Source of the DNA: Paenibacillus cymbidii
GTDB lineage: Bacteria > Bacillota > Bacilli > Paenibacillales > NBRC-103111
DNA: 64,000 nt
Reading direction: 5' to 3'
Assembly (NCBI RefSeq): GCF_004764705.1
Contig: NZ_SHLX01000001.1
Coordinates: forward strand, 1 to 64,000
Notes under the pieces: model-generated
Seen by the model: only the letters and a program-made list of their open reading frames with translations
Database searches by the model: none
Told to the model about the DNA's origin: nothing
Made by a program: the position numbers and the translations under genes
Shown: in pieces, positions 8,813 to 15,669 of the stretch
Layout of the letters: every line of letters starts with the position of its first letter
How positions within the stretch are numbered: position 1 is the first letter of the stretch

Positions 8813-9526
8813 ATGGACAAAGTGCTGCTCATTGAAGACGATATGATGATCGGCGAAATGCTGGCAATGTATTTGAGCGAAGAGGGGTTCGAGGTCAAGC
8901 GGGCGGAGAACGGAACGGAAGGGCTGACCGAAATCGAGGCGTACCAACCGGATCTTATCTTGCTCGATTTGGTGCTGCCCGATGTTGACGGATTCGAGCT
9001 TTGTGCGCAAATTCGCAGCATGACGCGGGTGCCGATGATGATCGTTTCAATGCGATCGGAAGTATCGGAACGGGTGAAAGCGTTTGCGCTGGGGGCGGAC
9101 GATTACATCTCCAAGCCGTTCAGCATGCGCGAGCTGACAGCCCGGGCGGCAGCGCTTATCCGCAGAAGCCGGATGGCCGGAGGAGTCGGCATCCCGATTG
9201 CCGGAGCGGAAACGGCAGCGACGCTGGAAAGCGGGGAGCCGCTGGCGATCAAGCTCGATCCGCTGCGCAGGTTGATGTCGGTCGGCAATCAGACCGTGGA
9301 AACGACGTATTCGGAATTTGAAATCATGCGGCTGTTCGTCGAGCACGCCGGCAAAGTATTCAGCCGCGAAGAGCTGATCCAGGCGGTGCGCGGGTTCGAC
9401 TCCTATGTGACCGACCGGGCGATTGATGTGCATATCGTCAACCTGCGACGCAAAATCGAACGAGATCCGAAGGAACCCAGGCATATTAAAACCGTATGGG
9501 GAGTCGGCTACAAATTCGAGCGCTAA
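8813..9526 (+). CDS. OmpR/PhoB-family response regulator
   Basis: This 237-residue two-domain DNA-binding regulator has a receiver domain at residues 1-118. Asp52 sits in LLDLVLPDVDG, with an acidic pocket in IEDD and Lys in ISKPFS. A winged-helix output domain lies at about 140-237 and ends with the typical VWGVGYKFE. An unusually long linker of about 25 residues joins them. The start at 8813 follows GGAGGT by 4 nt; upstream in-frame codons lack an SD. Its position just after the hybrid kinase with Hpt suggests it receives that phosphoryl group, though the kinase's own receivers could act alone. Confidence 0.92.
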   Translation: MDKVLLIEDDMMIGEMLAMYLSEEGFEVKRAENGTEGLTEIEAYQPDLILLDLVLPDVDGFELCAQIRSMTRVPMMIVSMRSEVSERVKAFALGADDYISKPFSMRELTARAAALIRRSRMAGGVGIPIAGAETAATLESGEPLAIKLDPLRRLMSVGNQTVETTYSEFEIMRLFVEHAGKVFSREELIQAVRGFDSYVTDRAIDVHIVNLRRKIERDPKEPRHIKTVWGVGYKFER

Positions 9527-9551
9527 GCCGTCCCCCCATTGCGACGAACCG

Positions 9552-9773
9552 TCATGAGACGGCGAGATACAGCTTGGAGCCGTCCGCGTATTTGAACACG
9601 GCGACACCGCCAATCATTTCGATGAACAGCACTTCCTTCAATTTGCGGCGAAAGTCGAAATCGTACTGCATATCCATCATTTTGCCGCGGAGCATCTCCA
9701 TCGTCATGCTGCAGCCTTCGTACCGATGAACGGGAATCGTTTTATTTTTGTATGCGATGGCCGCTTTCGTCAT
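9552..9773 (-). CDS. Small protein of unknown function (73 aa)
   Basis: This is a convergent neighbour of the response regulator, with the stops 25 nt apart. It has a well-placed GGAGGT 7 nt before the ATG at 9773. The protein begins MTKAAIAYKNKTIPVHRY and contains a methionine-rich middle (MTMEMLRGKMMDMQYDFDFRRKL), then a hydrophobic, probably beta-stranded tail (VLFIEMIGGVAVFKYADG). No transmembrane helix or signal peptide is seen. I do not recognise a family. The good SD and coding-like composition support a real gene. Confidence 0.6.
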   Translation of the reverse strand: MTKAAIAYKNKTIPVHRYEGCSMTMEMLRGKMMDMQYDFDFRRKLKEVLFIEMIGGVAVFKYADGSKLYLAVS

Positions 9774-9855
9774 GGTCTCCACCTCCACTTACCCTTCTTG
9801 CCCCTATTGTAAGGCCAATCGTTTAAGTGCATATAAGGTTTCGATTAGTTTCGGA

Positions 9856-10386
9856 TTAAAATGATTCATATGCGGTTAACAATTGCGGTCCGTTCGCCCG
9901 GAGCGCATCTTCGGCGAGCAGCAGGTGCATGTTCAGCTTGCTTCTGCGATGCAGTCGGAACGCGGCGAACAGCGATACGACGATACCGAATGCGATGCCG
10001 GCCAGCAGCCAAACGAACCAGGAAAACGCGGGCTCCTGAACGGCAGCCGCTATGCCGAGCCCAAAAGCGGCCGCCGGAAACAGTGCCGACAAGGCGACTT
10101 CGGCCGCGGACTGCCACAGCAGCGGAGACGCTTCCATGGCGCGAAGCGCAAGCAGCCGGTAGCCGAGCTCTTCCCGGGTGAGCTGCGAATAGGCGCTGCG
10201 GTACTTATAAAGTTCGGCATAATGTGTCCGAATGCGTCGGTTCGACAAGTGTGCCGGCTCACGCTGAACGGCATGTTTGAGCGGATTCAGCAGCCGACGA
10301 TTGAAGCGGGCTGTTCGGAACAGCTCCAGCAGCAGGTACAGGATGCAAACGAGAGCGGCGCAAAGCGCGGCAATTGCGGTTTCCAT
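9856..10386 (-). CDS. Membrane protein of unknown function (176 aa)
   Basis: From the ATG at 10386 the protein has an N-terminal transmembrane helix (ETAIAALCAALVCILYLLLEL), then a basic, probably cytoplasmic stretch of about 75 residues. Two further hydrophobic segments (about 95-115 and 120-145) and a charged tail follow. GGAGGAGG lies 11 nt upstream of this start; a longer version starting at 10470 is possible. The gene is monocistronic on the minus strand. No family is recognised; a small membrane-remodelling or sporulation role is possible but unsupported. Confidence 0.6.
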   Translation of the reverse strand: METAIAALCAALVCILYLLLELFRTARFNRRLLNPLKHAVQREPAHLSNRRIRTHYAELYKYRSAYSQLTREELGYRLLALRAMEASPLLWQSAAEVALSALFPAAAFGLGIAAAVQEPAFSWFVWLLAGIAFGIVVSLFAAFRLHRRSKLNMHLLLAEDALRANGPQLLTAYESF

Positions 10387-10555
10387 TCGAGCAGCGGCCT
10401 CCTCCAGAGCAAAGTGTCCGTTCCGTTCGCGGGTTGTCCATATTATACCAAAGGAATGGCCTGATCCCAAACGGTCCGAAGCCGCGGGGAGCAGTCACGG
10501 CAACGGCCGATCGGATGATAGCACCATCCAGTCGGCCGTTCGTCGTGTTGCGGGA

Positions 10556-11356
10556 TCAGGCTTGCAAAATATACGTTTCCACGATATGGCGTACGCCTTC
10601 CTCGTTATTGGTCAACGTGACGATATCGGCGACCAACTTGAGCGGATCAACCGCATTGCCCATCGCCACGCCAAGTCCGGCCAGCTCGACCAAGTCGAGA
10701 TCGTTCCAGCTGTCGCCGATGCCGATCGTCTCTGCCAGCGTGCAGCCGCAATGATGTTCGGCCAGGAAACGCAGCGCGTTGCCTTTCGTGCCTTCGGGAT
10801 GCATGAATTCGAGGAAGTTCGGCTTCGATTTGGTGATGTGCGCTTCGGCGCCAAGCTGTTGCTTCAGCACCGGGATGTGTTCGTCGAGCACATCCGGTTC
10901 GTCGATGATAAGCAGCTTCGTCATCGGCAAAGCCGCATATTTGGCAAAATCGGGGTCGACCGTATACGGAATCGCGGAAAGCTTGGCGTAGGCGCGCACT
11001 TTATCATTGTCGACCGGCACGATCAACTGGTCGTCGTAGTAAGCTTGCAAATGAAGCCCGTGTTCGGCGGCGTAAGCGAAGATGCTTTCGGCAATCGGCC
11101 GGCTGAGGTTGCGTTCATATAAAATGCTGTCGTCCTGCAGATTGCGGACAAGCGCGCCCTGATACGAAATGAGCGGCACGTTCATGCCGAGCTGGGCGGC
11201 AATGTCTTTGGCCGACGCATGCATGCGGCCCGTGGCCAGCGTCACCAAAACGCCGCGCTCGCTCGCCCGTTTCAGCGCCTCTTTCGTTCCTTCCGTAATG
11301 CGGTGGTCGTCCGTAAGCAGCGTATCGTCAATATCGATGGCAACCAATTTATACAT
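10556..11356 (-). CDS. HAD-superfamily phosphatase, Cof subfamily
   Basis: This 266-residue soluble hydrolase starts MYKLVAIDIDDTLL, with the nucleophile aspartate and acid/base aspartate of HAD motif I (DIDDT). Motif II threonine is in TLATGR, motif III lysine in TKGNALR, and motif IV is GIGDSWNDLDLVELAG. The C2B cap typical of Cof proteins lies between about residues 80 and 190. Such enzymes dephosphorylate sugar phosphates, flavin or pyridoxal phosphate with broad specificity. AAGGAAGG lies 10 nt before the ATG at 11356; longer upstream frames are not needed. Confidence 0.9.
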   Translation of the reverse strand: MYKLVAIDIDDTLLTDDHRITEGTKEALKRASERGVLVTLATGRMHASAKDIAAQLGMNVPLISYQGALVRNLQDDSILYERNLSRPIAESIFAYAAEHGLHLQAYYDDQLIVPVDNDKVRAYAKLSAIPYTVDPDFAKYAALPMTKLLIIDEPDVLDEHIPVLKQQLGAEAHITKSKPNFLEFMHPEGTKGNALRFLAEHHCGCTLAETIGIGDSWNDLDLVELAGLGVAMGNAVDPLKLVADIVTLTNNEEGVRHIVETYILQA

Positions 11357-11804
11357 GAGACCGGTTCCTTCCTTTTTATGCAGTAGTGGATGTTGATCCA
11401 TTATACCAGATACCAGACCGCGGGGGGAGAAATCTCGCTTTTGCCGCAGCTTGCTTCCTTTTCCCCGTACAGGCACAAATGGGCCGCCGCCCACATAGAC
11501 TGTAAAGCAGCGTGCTGTTCCTGCCGGAACGCTTGCATTCGCGTGAGCACATCAAGGGGGGCCCGATTCAGGAACCGATGTAATGTATGGCTTTAACTGT
11601 ACTCGGCCATCTAGGTGTGCTGCAAGATAACAACGAGCAAAAAGATGTTGTATGATATCGAAAGTTCAACTTATTAAAGGATGCAGGTTCCAAAGACAAA
11701 AAGATGATCCCTTTTGAGGATAATTAGTTATTTTTCCTTCGAACAGGCACGGCAGGGCGATAGCCCACATAAACTGATACTAACACTTCTAAGGGGTGAC
11801 AGTC
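11357..11804 (+). promoter_or_regulatory. sigK upstream region with a repeated CAGGCAC..GCCCACATA motif
   Basis: This is a 448-nt stretch without a credible gene. Two 33-nt segments, 11470-11502 and 11744-11776, share CAGGCAC, then GGGC, a short loop, GCCCACATA and ACTG, each able to form a small stem. The second ends about 28 nt before the sigK start. Spacing and content suggest a control element, possibly read by the mother-cell sporulation machinery, but no sigma-E or SpoIIID site could be confirmed. Confidence 0.4.
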
Positions 11805-12506
11805 GTGCCTGGATTATTTGCCGCAATCGCATTATTCATCAAACAGCTTTCCTTGCTCGTCTCATATGTCAAGAACAATGCATTTCCCCAGCCGTTATCA
11901 GAAATCGAAGAAATGAAGCACCTCAAGCTGATGGCCGAAGGCAATCAGCATTCGCGCAATCTGCTAATTGAACATAATCTACGATTAGTCGCGCATATAG
12001 TAAAAAAATTTGATAATACAGGAGAGGATTTAGAAGATTTGATCTCGATTGGGACAATCGGTTTGATCAAAGCGATTGAATCGTTCTCGCCTGACAAGGG
12101 TACCAAATTGGCTACTTTTGCGGCTCGATGTATTGAGAATGAAATATTAATGCATTTGAGATCGTTGAAAAAGTCCCGCAAAGATGTCTCGTTGCACGAC
12201 CCGATCGGAACGGATAAGGAAGGCAACGAAATCACATTAATCGACATTCTCGGTACGGAAGCAGACGATGTGGCGGAAAAAGTGCAGTTGAAAATCGAAA
12301 AGTCGAAGATTTATAAGAACCTTGATATATTGGACGATCGCGAAAAAGAAGTTGTCGTCGGCCGGTTTGGTCTGGAACATGGCGGTGAGGAGCGCACACA
12401 ACGTGAAATTGCCAAAGAGCTTGGCATCAGCCGTTCCTATGTATCCCGGATCGAGAAACGAGCACTCATGAAGTTGTACCATGAGTTTTATAAAGTTAAG
12501 CGATGA
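11805..12506 (+). CDS. sigK: Sporulation RNA polymerase sigma factor, pro-sigma-K
   Basis: This is the late mother-cell sigma factor that drives spore coat and cortex gene expression. From the GTG at 11805 (AAGGGG 8 nt upstream) the protein is 233 residues. The first 20 or so ([14 protein letters not shown]) are the hydrophobic pro-sequence removed by SpoIVFB. Region 2 ([20 protein letters not shown]) and region 4 helix-turn-helix ([19 protein letters not shown]) are intact and very close to known SigK. The gene is continuous, not split by a skin-type element. It is noticeably more AT-rich than its neighbours. A truncated paralogous copy lies at 27240-27526. Confidence 0.96.
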   Translation: MPGLFAAIALFIKQLSLLVSYVKNNAFPQPLSEIEEMKHLKLMAEGNQHSRNLLIEHNLRLVAHIVKKFDNTGEDLEDLISIGTIGLIKAIESFSPDKGTKLATFAARCIENEILMHLRSLKKSRKDVSLHDPIGTDKEGNEITLIDILGTEADDVAEKVQLKIEKSKIYKNLDILDDREKEVVVGRFGLEHGGEERTQREIAKELGISRSYVSRIEKRALMKLYHEFYKVKR

Positions 12507-12536
12507 CAATGTAGCATTAATAAGAAGGGGCAGAAG

Positions 12537-12634
12537 ATGAACGAGGAACTGCTAAACAAAATCGAAAAGAACTTGAGGACTGGGTAAAGTTCAGGAATAT
12601 GGTTACAAAATATAGTGAGATGAAATCCAATTGA
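12537..12634 (+). pseudogene. Frameshifted mini-gene (about 32 codons)
   Basis: AGAAGGGG is followed 6 nt later by an ATG. The first frame reads MNEELLNKIEK and then stops after 16 codons. Restoring one A in the run near 12570 would give a continuous frame continuing ELEDWVKFRNMVTKYSEMKSN to the TGA at 12632-12634. A hairpin terminator follows directly. Good SD, terminator and sensible amphipathic sequence suggest a once-real small protein of unknown family that carries a -1 frameshift, or a sequencing error. Confidence 0.35.
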
Positions 12635-12635
12635 C

Positions 12636-12665
12636 AGGGCTTGATAAAGCCTTGTTTCTTTGTTC
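12636..12665 (+). terminator. Hairpin terminator after the mini-gene
   Basis: GGCTT pairs with AAGCC across a GATA loop, followed by TTGTTTCTTTGTT. The region from 12666 to 12912 shows nothing further that I recognise. Confidence 0.5.
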
Positions 12666-12912
12666 AGCAGTCGATGGCAACTTTTAACGAGATAATGCGT
12701 TTCTACTAAAGTCCTTCTGTTGATCGGATTAATAATCGGATAAGAAGATGGAATAAGCCGAGAAACTGGAACAGGTACCTAGGACGACGCACGCGGCAGT
12801 ATTCTACATGATCCCAGTGGGTAGATTGAACATCTCGAACATCTCATAAAAGGCTCTATACGCCGGCTCGTTAGCATCGGGGAAGCGAGCCGCGTCGACT
12901 CGGGGCAAGTTA

Positions 12913-12941
12913 TTGACTTTGTGGTCAAGAATTGATATGAT
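12913..12941 (+). promoter_or_regulatory. Sigma-A promoter with operator, tetR-type gene
   Basis: The -35 TTGACT (12913-12918), a 17-nt spacer and the -10 TATGAT (12936-12941) form a near-consensus promoter. The -35 is embedded in the dyad TTGACTTTGTGGTCAA (12913-12928), related to the perfect palindromes at 13757 and 13881. The expected transcription start is at about 12948, the first base of the coding sequence. Confidence 0.8.
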
Positions 12942-12947
12942 GCCCCT

Positions 12948-13541
12948 ATGAGCAGACCAAGAGAATTCGATGTCGATCGTGCGCTCCACCAATCCATGGA
13001 AGTGTTCTGGACGAAAGGTTTCAAGTCGACTTCCTATGAAGATTTGACCCGCACGACGCAAGTGAAGAAGCAAAGCTTGTATTGCGTATTCAGCGACAAG
13101 CGGGATTTATTCCTAAAGGCGTTGGCGCTTTATCGCGAACGGAGCATAACGAGTCTGGAAGAACTAGCCTCCCAGGAGGTGTCGCCCTTGAAGAAGCTGG
13201 AGGCCGTCTGCGACGCTACGTTGTATCAGAACGATGAAGCGTTACGTCGGGGATGTCTCATGCTTAATTCCTCGCTGGAATTCGGAGACGACGATCGGGA
13301 AGTCAACCGCGAAGTCATGTTGATGTTCGAACAGGTAGAGCGTATTCTTGAGAAGATCATTCGCGACGGCCAGCAGCAAGGACTCATTTCAGTTCGCCAA
13401 TCCGGCAAGGAGCTCGCCGTTTACCTGAACAACGCGCTTAGCGGGGCGAAGCTGATGGAGAAGTCGGGCGCTTCCCGGGAGCAAATCGCAGGGGTGCTGC
13501 GTACGACAGTTGCGCTAATGGTATCGGAGAACGCCCAATAG
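12948..13541 (+). CDS. TetR-family transcriptional repressor, probably leaderless
   Basis: This 197-residue regulator has an N-terminal TetR helix-turn-helix (FWTKGFKSTSYEDLTRTTQVKKQSLYCVFSDKRDL split over residues 20-55, with the typical LY.F.SK-like recognition helix). An alpha-helical ligand-binding domain follows; the GCLMLNSSLEF region is typical of the AcrR/YcdC branch. No SD precedes the ATG. The promoter places transcription start at or next to the A of the ATG, so the mRNA appears leaderless. Operators overlapping its own -35 and that of the downstream ene-reductase suggest repression of both. The inducer is unknown, probably an electrophile or quinone by analogy with the regulated enzyme. 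Confidence 0.9.
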   Translation: MSRPREFDVDRALHQSMEVFWTKGFKSTSYEDLTRTTQVKKQSLYCVFSDKRDLFLKALALYRERSITSLEELASQEVSPLKKLEAVCDATLYQNDEALRRGCLMLNSSLEFGDDDREVNREVMLMFEQVERILEKIIRDGQQQGLISVRQSGKELAVYLNNALSGAKLMEKSGASREQIAGVLRTTVALMVSENAQ

Positions 13542-13756
13542 AGCCAGTCAATCCGGGAAAGCTGCGGAGGGAAGGCAGACGGAGCCAGTGAATGGATGAT
13601 GGGATTCGCCGCTGCGATTTCTGTTAATGGACATAGCAGTGCCGATAGCATGCTCGCTCGTACAATGCGAGACGACAGGATGGCACGGTCGATTCCGGCT
13701 ATGTCCGTCGGGGCGGGCGAAACGCTTGATGCGTCGCGAGTTTTTTTGCGTTTTTA

Positions 13757-13772
13757 TTGACCGCGCGGTCAA
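13757..13772. promoter_or_regulatory. Perfect 16-bp palindromic operator
   Basis: TTGACCGCGCGGTCAA is an exact palindrome of the same length and end sequence (TTGAC..GTCAA) as the sites at 12913 and 13881. It is probably the highest-affinity site for the TetR-family protein. No convincing -10 follows it. Confidence 0.75.
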
Positions 13773-13849
13773 AAAAAGACTTTCAATAAGGGAGGTGAGG
13801 CTTGCTCCAAAGACTTGCCTTGTGTAACTTTCTAAGCCTTTGCGGATCA

Positions 13850-13871
13850 TTTTTTTTTTTTTTTTTTTTTT
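13850..13871 (+). repeat. T22 homopolymer tract
   Basis: This is an uninterrupted run of 22 thymines in an otherwise GC-rich genome, 10 nt upstream of the -35 region of the ene-reductase gene. Such tracts slip in length at high frequency and, in this position, could alter promoter geometry or act like an UP element. The rest of 13542-13936 contains only the operators and a 38-codon TTG-start frame (13802-13918) that runs through the tract. Confidence 0.85.
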
Positions 13872-13880
13872 GCCGTAATC

Positions 13881-13909
13881 TTGACTTAACAGTCAAGAAC
13901 GCGTTCATT
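13881..13909 (+). promoter_or_regulatory. Promoter with palindromic operator, ene-reductase gene
   Basis: TTGACTTAACAGTCAA (13881-13896) is a dyad with perfect 6-bp arms and supplies a TTGACT -35. A weak -10 (TTCATT, 13904-13909) follows at 17 nt. The arrangement mirrors the tetR promoter, with the operator on the -35, which supports co-repression. Confidence 0.65.
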
Positions 13910-13936
13910 AGACATTAAACCCATTTGGAGGTTCCT

Positions 13937-14977
13937 ATGACCTATTCGAAATCCGTTCAAGCTTTGTTCCAACCATTCACAACCGGAAAACTGACGTTGC
14001 CCAATCGTATCGTCATGGCGCCGATGACCCGCCAGTTCTCCCCGGAAGGCGTGCCGGGTCCGGATGTAGCCGCTTATTACCGTCGCAGGGCGGAGAACGG
14101 CGTTGGATTGATCGTGACCGAAGGCACGATCATCGATCATCCAGATTCGTCCAATCAGCCCAATGTGCCTCATTTCTACGGCGAAGCCGCATTAAGCGGT
14201 TGGATGAACGTCGTGGCTAATGTGCACGAGGCGGGCGGGCGGATCATCCCGCAGATTTGGCATATGGGAGCCCGCGGCCAAGTCGGCGCGTACACAGTTG
14301 AAGATATTGCCGTCATCGTGCAGGCCTTCGCTCAGGCGGCGACCGAAGCCAAGCGGCTCGGCTTCGACGGCATCGAGCTTCACGGCGCACACCAATATTT
14401 GATCGACCAATTTTTTTGGGAGAAAACGAACCCGCGCACTGACCGTTATGGCGGCGACATGGTAAAGCGCACCCGCTTTGCGGTCGAAGTCATCGAAGCT
14501 TGCCGCCGCGCCGTCGGTCCGGACTTCCCGATCGTCCTGCGCTTCTCGCAATGGAAGTCGACGGACTATAAGGCCAAATTGGTGGCAACGCCGACTGAAC
14601 TGGATCAGTTCTTGGAGCCGTTAGCCGCGGCAGGCGTCGATATGTTCCACTGTTCCACCCGCCGTTTCTGGGAGCCTGAGTTCGAAGGCTCCGAGCTGAA
14701 TCTGGCCGGATGGGTCAAAAAGTTGACGGGAATACCGACGATTACGGTCGGATCGGTCGGCTTGGAAACGGAAGTGATGAGTTTCTTTACAGAAGGGAAG
14801 GGCTCGAATATTACCAAGATCGACGGGCTGCTTGAAAAGCTGGAGCGTGGAGAATTCGACCTGGTAGCCATCGGAAGGGCCATATTGGCCGATCCCGCGT
14901 GGGCCGGCAAGATTCGCGACGGCCGGCTCGACGAGCTGCTCCCCTTTACGATCGAAGCGGTGAAAACATTGTATTGA
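13937..14977 (+). CDS. Old yellow enzyme-family NADH:flavin oxidoreductase (ene-reductase)
   Basis: This 346-residue FMN-dependent TIM-barrel enzyme reduces activated C=C bonds in enones, quinones or similar electrophiles with NAD(P)H. The sequence shows the OYE start LFQPFTTGKLTLPNRIVMAPMTR (split), the FMN/substrate histidine region HGAHQYLIDQFFW near residue 150, and RTDRYGG. A C-terminal flavin phosphate site (GSVGL; VAIGRAILADPAW) completes the fold. GGAGGT sits 5 nt before the ATG at 13937; the earlier TTG at 13925 lies within the SD. It is transcribed from its own promoter and is probably controlled by the upstream TetR protein, fitting an electrophile-defence role. Confidence 0.93.
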   Translation: MTYSKSVQALFQPFTTGKLTLPNRIVMAPMTRQFSPEGVPGPDVAAYYRRRAENGVGLIVTEGTIIDHPDSSNQPNVPHFYGEAALSGWMNVVANVHEAGGRIIPQIWHMGARGQVGAYTVEDIAVIVQAFAQAATEAKRLGFDGIELHGAHQYLIDQFFWEKTNPRTDRYGGDMVKRTRFAVEVIEACRRAVGPDFPIVLRFSQWKSTDYKAKLVATPTELDQFLEPLAAAGVDMFHCSTRRFWEPEFEGSELNLAGWVKKLTGIPTITVGSVGLETEVMSFFTEGKGSNITKIDGLLEKLERGEFDLVAIGRAILADPAWAGKIRDGRLDELLPFTIEAVKTLY

Positions 14978-15007
14978 ATCCTATAAAGAACCAGCCTGTC
15001 GGTAATA

Positions 15008-15047
15008 GGAGCGGCGGCATCGCGTGAATGACGCCGCCGCCCGCTCC
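15008..15047 (+). terminator. GC-rich hairpin after the ene-reductase gene
   Basis: GGAGCGGCGGC (15008-15018) pairs with GCCGCCGCCCGCTCC (15033-15047). There is no U-tract, so it may be Rho-type or an mRNA 3' stabiliser rather than a strong intrinsic terminator. Confidence 0.5.
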
Positions 15048-15097
15048 GCCGGAAACGCGTGTTGAAGGTAATACCGTCGTCAGCTCTTAATTCATAC

Positions 15098-15125
15098 TTG
15101 ACATATTGGTATTATAGGTTATAGA
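15098..15125 (+). promoter_or_regulatory. Sigma-A promoter of the eight-gene operon
   Basis: TTGACA (15098-15103), a 16-nt spacer and TATAGA (15120-15125) are near consensus. About 250 nt of leader lie between it and the first confident gene. No known riboswitch class was recognised there. Confidence 0.7.
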
Positions 15126-15142
15126 ATTAAAGGAATGGCCGA

Positions 15143-15379
15143 TTGGAAAACCAAAGGCACATCTCGTTCCCGACTGAAGCGGGAAACATATGGGGTGCGC
15201 CTTTTTCGCGTTCGTTCTTATTTGGCTATTCCATCAAAGAGACGCTTTTAGCCGTTGGTGATGAAGGCATGCTGCTGATCTTCAAGCTGCTTCCCAGAGG
15301 CAACGTTGGTTTTAATTTGTTTCAGGCCGCACATGCAGAATTGCGGTATAGATTAGTATTATTACGATTGGAGATGTGA
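15143..15379 (+). CDS. Doubtful leader ORF (78 codons from TTG)
   Basis: An open frame runs through the operon leader and ends by overlapping the next frame at GTGA. It has no clear SD and begins with TTG. The predicted protein (ending LRYRLVLLRLEM) resembles nothing I know. It may simply be untranslated leader with regulatory function. It is listed because it fills the gap and is coupled to the next gene. Confidence 0.2.
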   Translation: MENQRHISFPTEAGNIWGAPFSRSFLFGYSIKETLLAVGDEGMLLIFKLLPRGNVGFNLFQAAHAELRYRLVLLRLEM

Positions 15380-15384
15380 GAATT

Positions 15385-15657
15385 TTGTCGTATTTTGTCG
15401 TTTTTGTAACCGAGGCGGACAATTCTAAGAAAGAGCAATATTTTGCCGATCATATGAAGTATCTCGACGATTTGCGCGAGCAAGGAGCGATTATCGCTAA
15501 TGGCAAATTCGTCGATGGCTCTCTCGGGTTAATCATTTTCCGCGGCGAATCGCAAGCCGAAGTCGAACTTATTGTATCCCGTTCTCCGTTTGCCATTCAT
15601 GGAGTTCGCGAATTTAAGGTTCACGAATGGGCGGCCAAATGGGGCACTGTCAGTTAG
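15385..15657 (+). CDS. YciI-family protein
   Basis: This protein of about 90 residues has the YciI/ferredoxin-like fold. Hallmarks are an N-terminal YFVVFVTEAD strand, the H in ADHMKYLDDLREQG, GKF.DGS in the middle, and the SPFAIHGV motif followed by a strand ending EFKVHEW. YciI proteins are small, putatively enzymatic components in catabolic operons (some are dehydrochlorinases or isomerase-like), but the function is rarely known. The TTG at 15385 is preferred, with GGAGATG upstream and the family start at the first strand; the GTG at 15376 is an alternative. It is the first confident gene of the operon. Confidence 0.75.
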   Translation: MSYFVVFVTEADNSKKEQYFADHMKYLDDLREQGAIIANGKFVDGSLGLIIFRGESQAEVELIVSRSPFAIHGVREFKVHEWAAKWGTVS

Positions 15658-15669
15658 GAGGAATTCCGT

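Noticed and set aside
11805..12506. sigK interrupted by a skin-type element, as in B. subtilis
   Set aside because: The frame is continuous from the pro-sequence to the end of region 4.
12779..13073. A minus-strand frame ending AYRAFYEMFEMFNLPTG, which looked like the tail of a real protein
   Set aside because: It overlaps the tetR promoter and start, has no recognisable family, and cannot be distinguished from chance.
15126..15384. A riboswitch in the long leader of the amino-acid operon
   Set aside because: I compared it by eye with SAM, TPP and T-box hallmarks and found none. A covariance-model search of this interval would be decisive.
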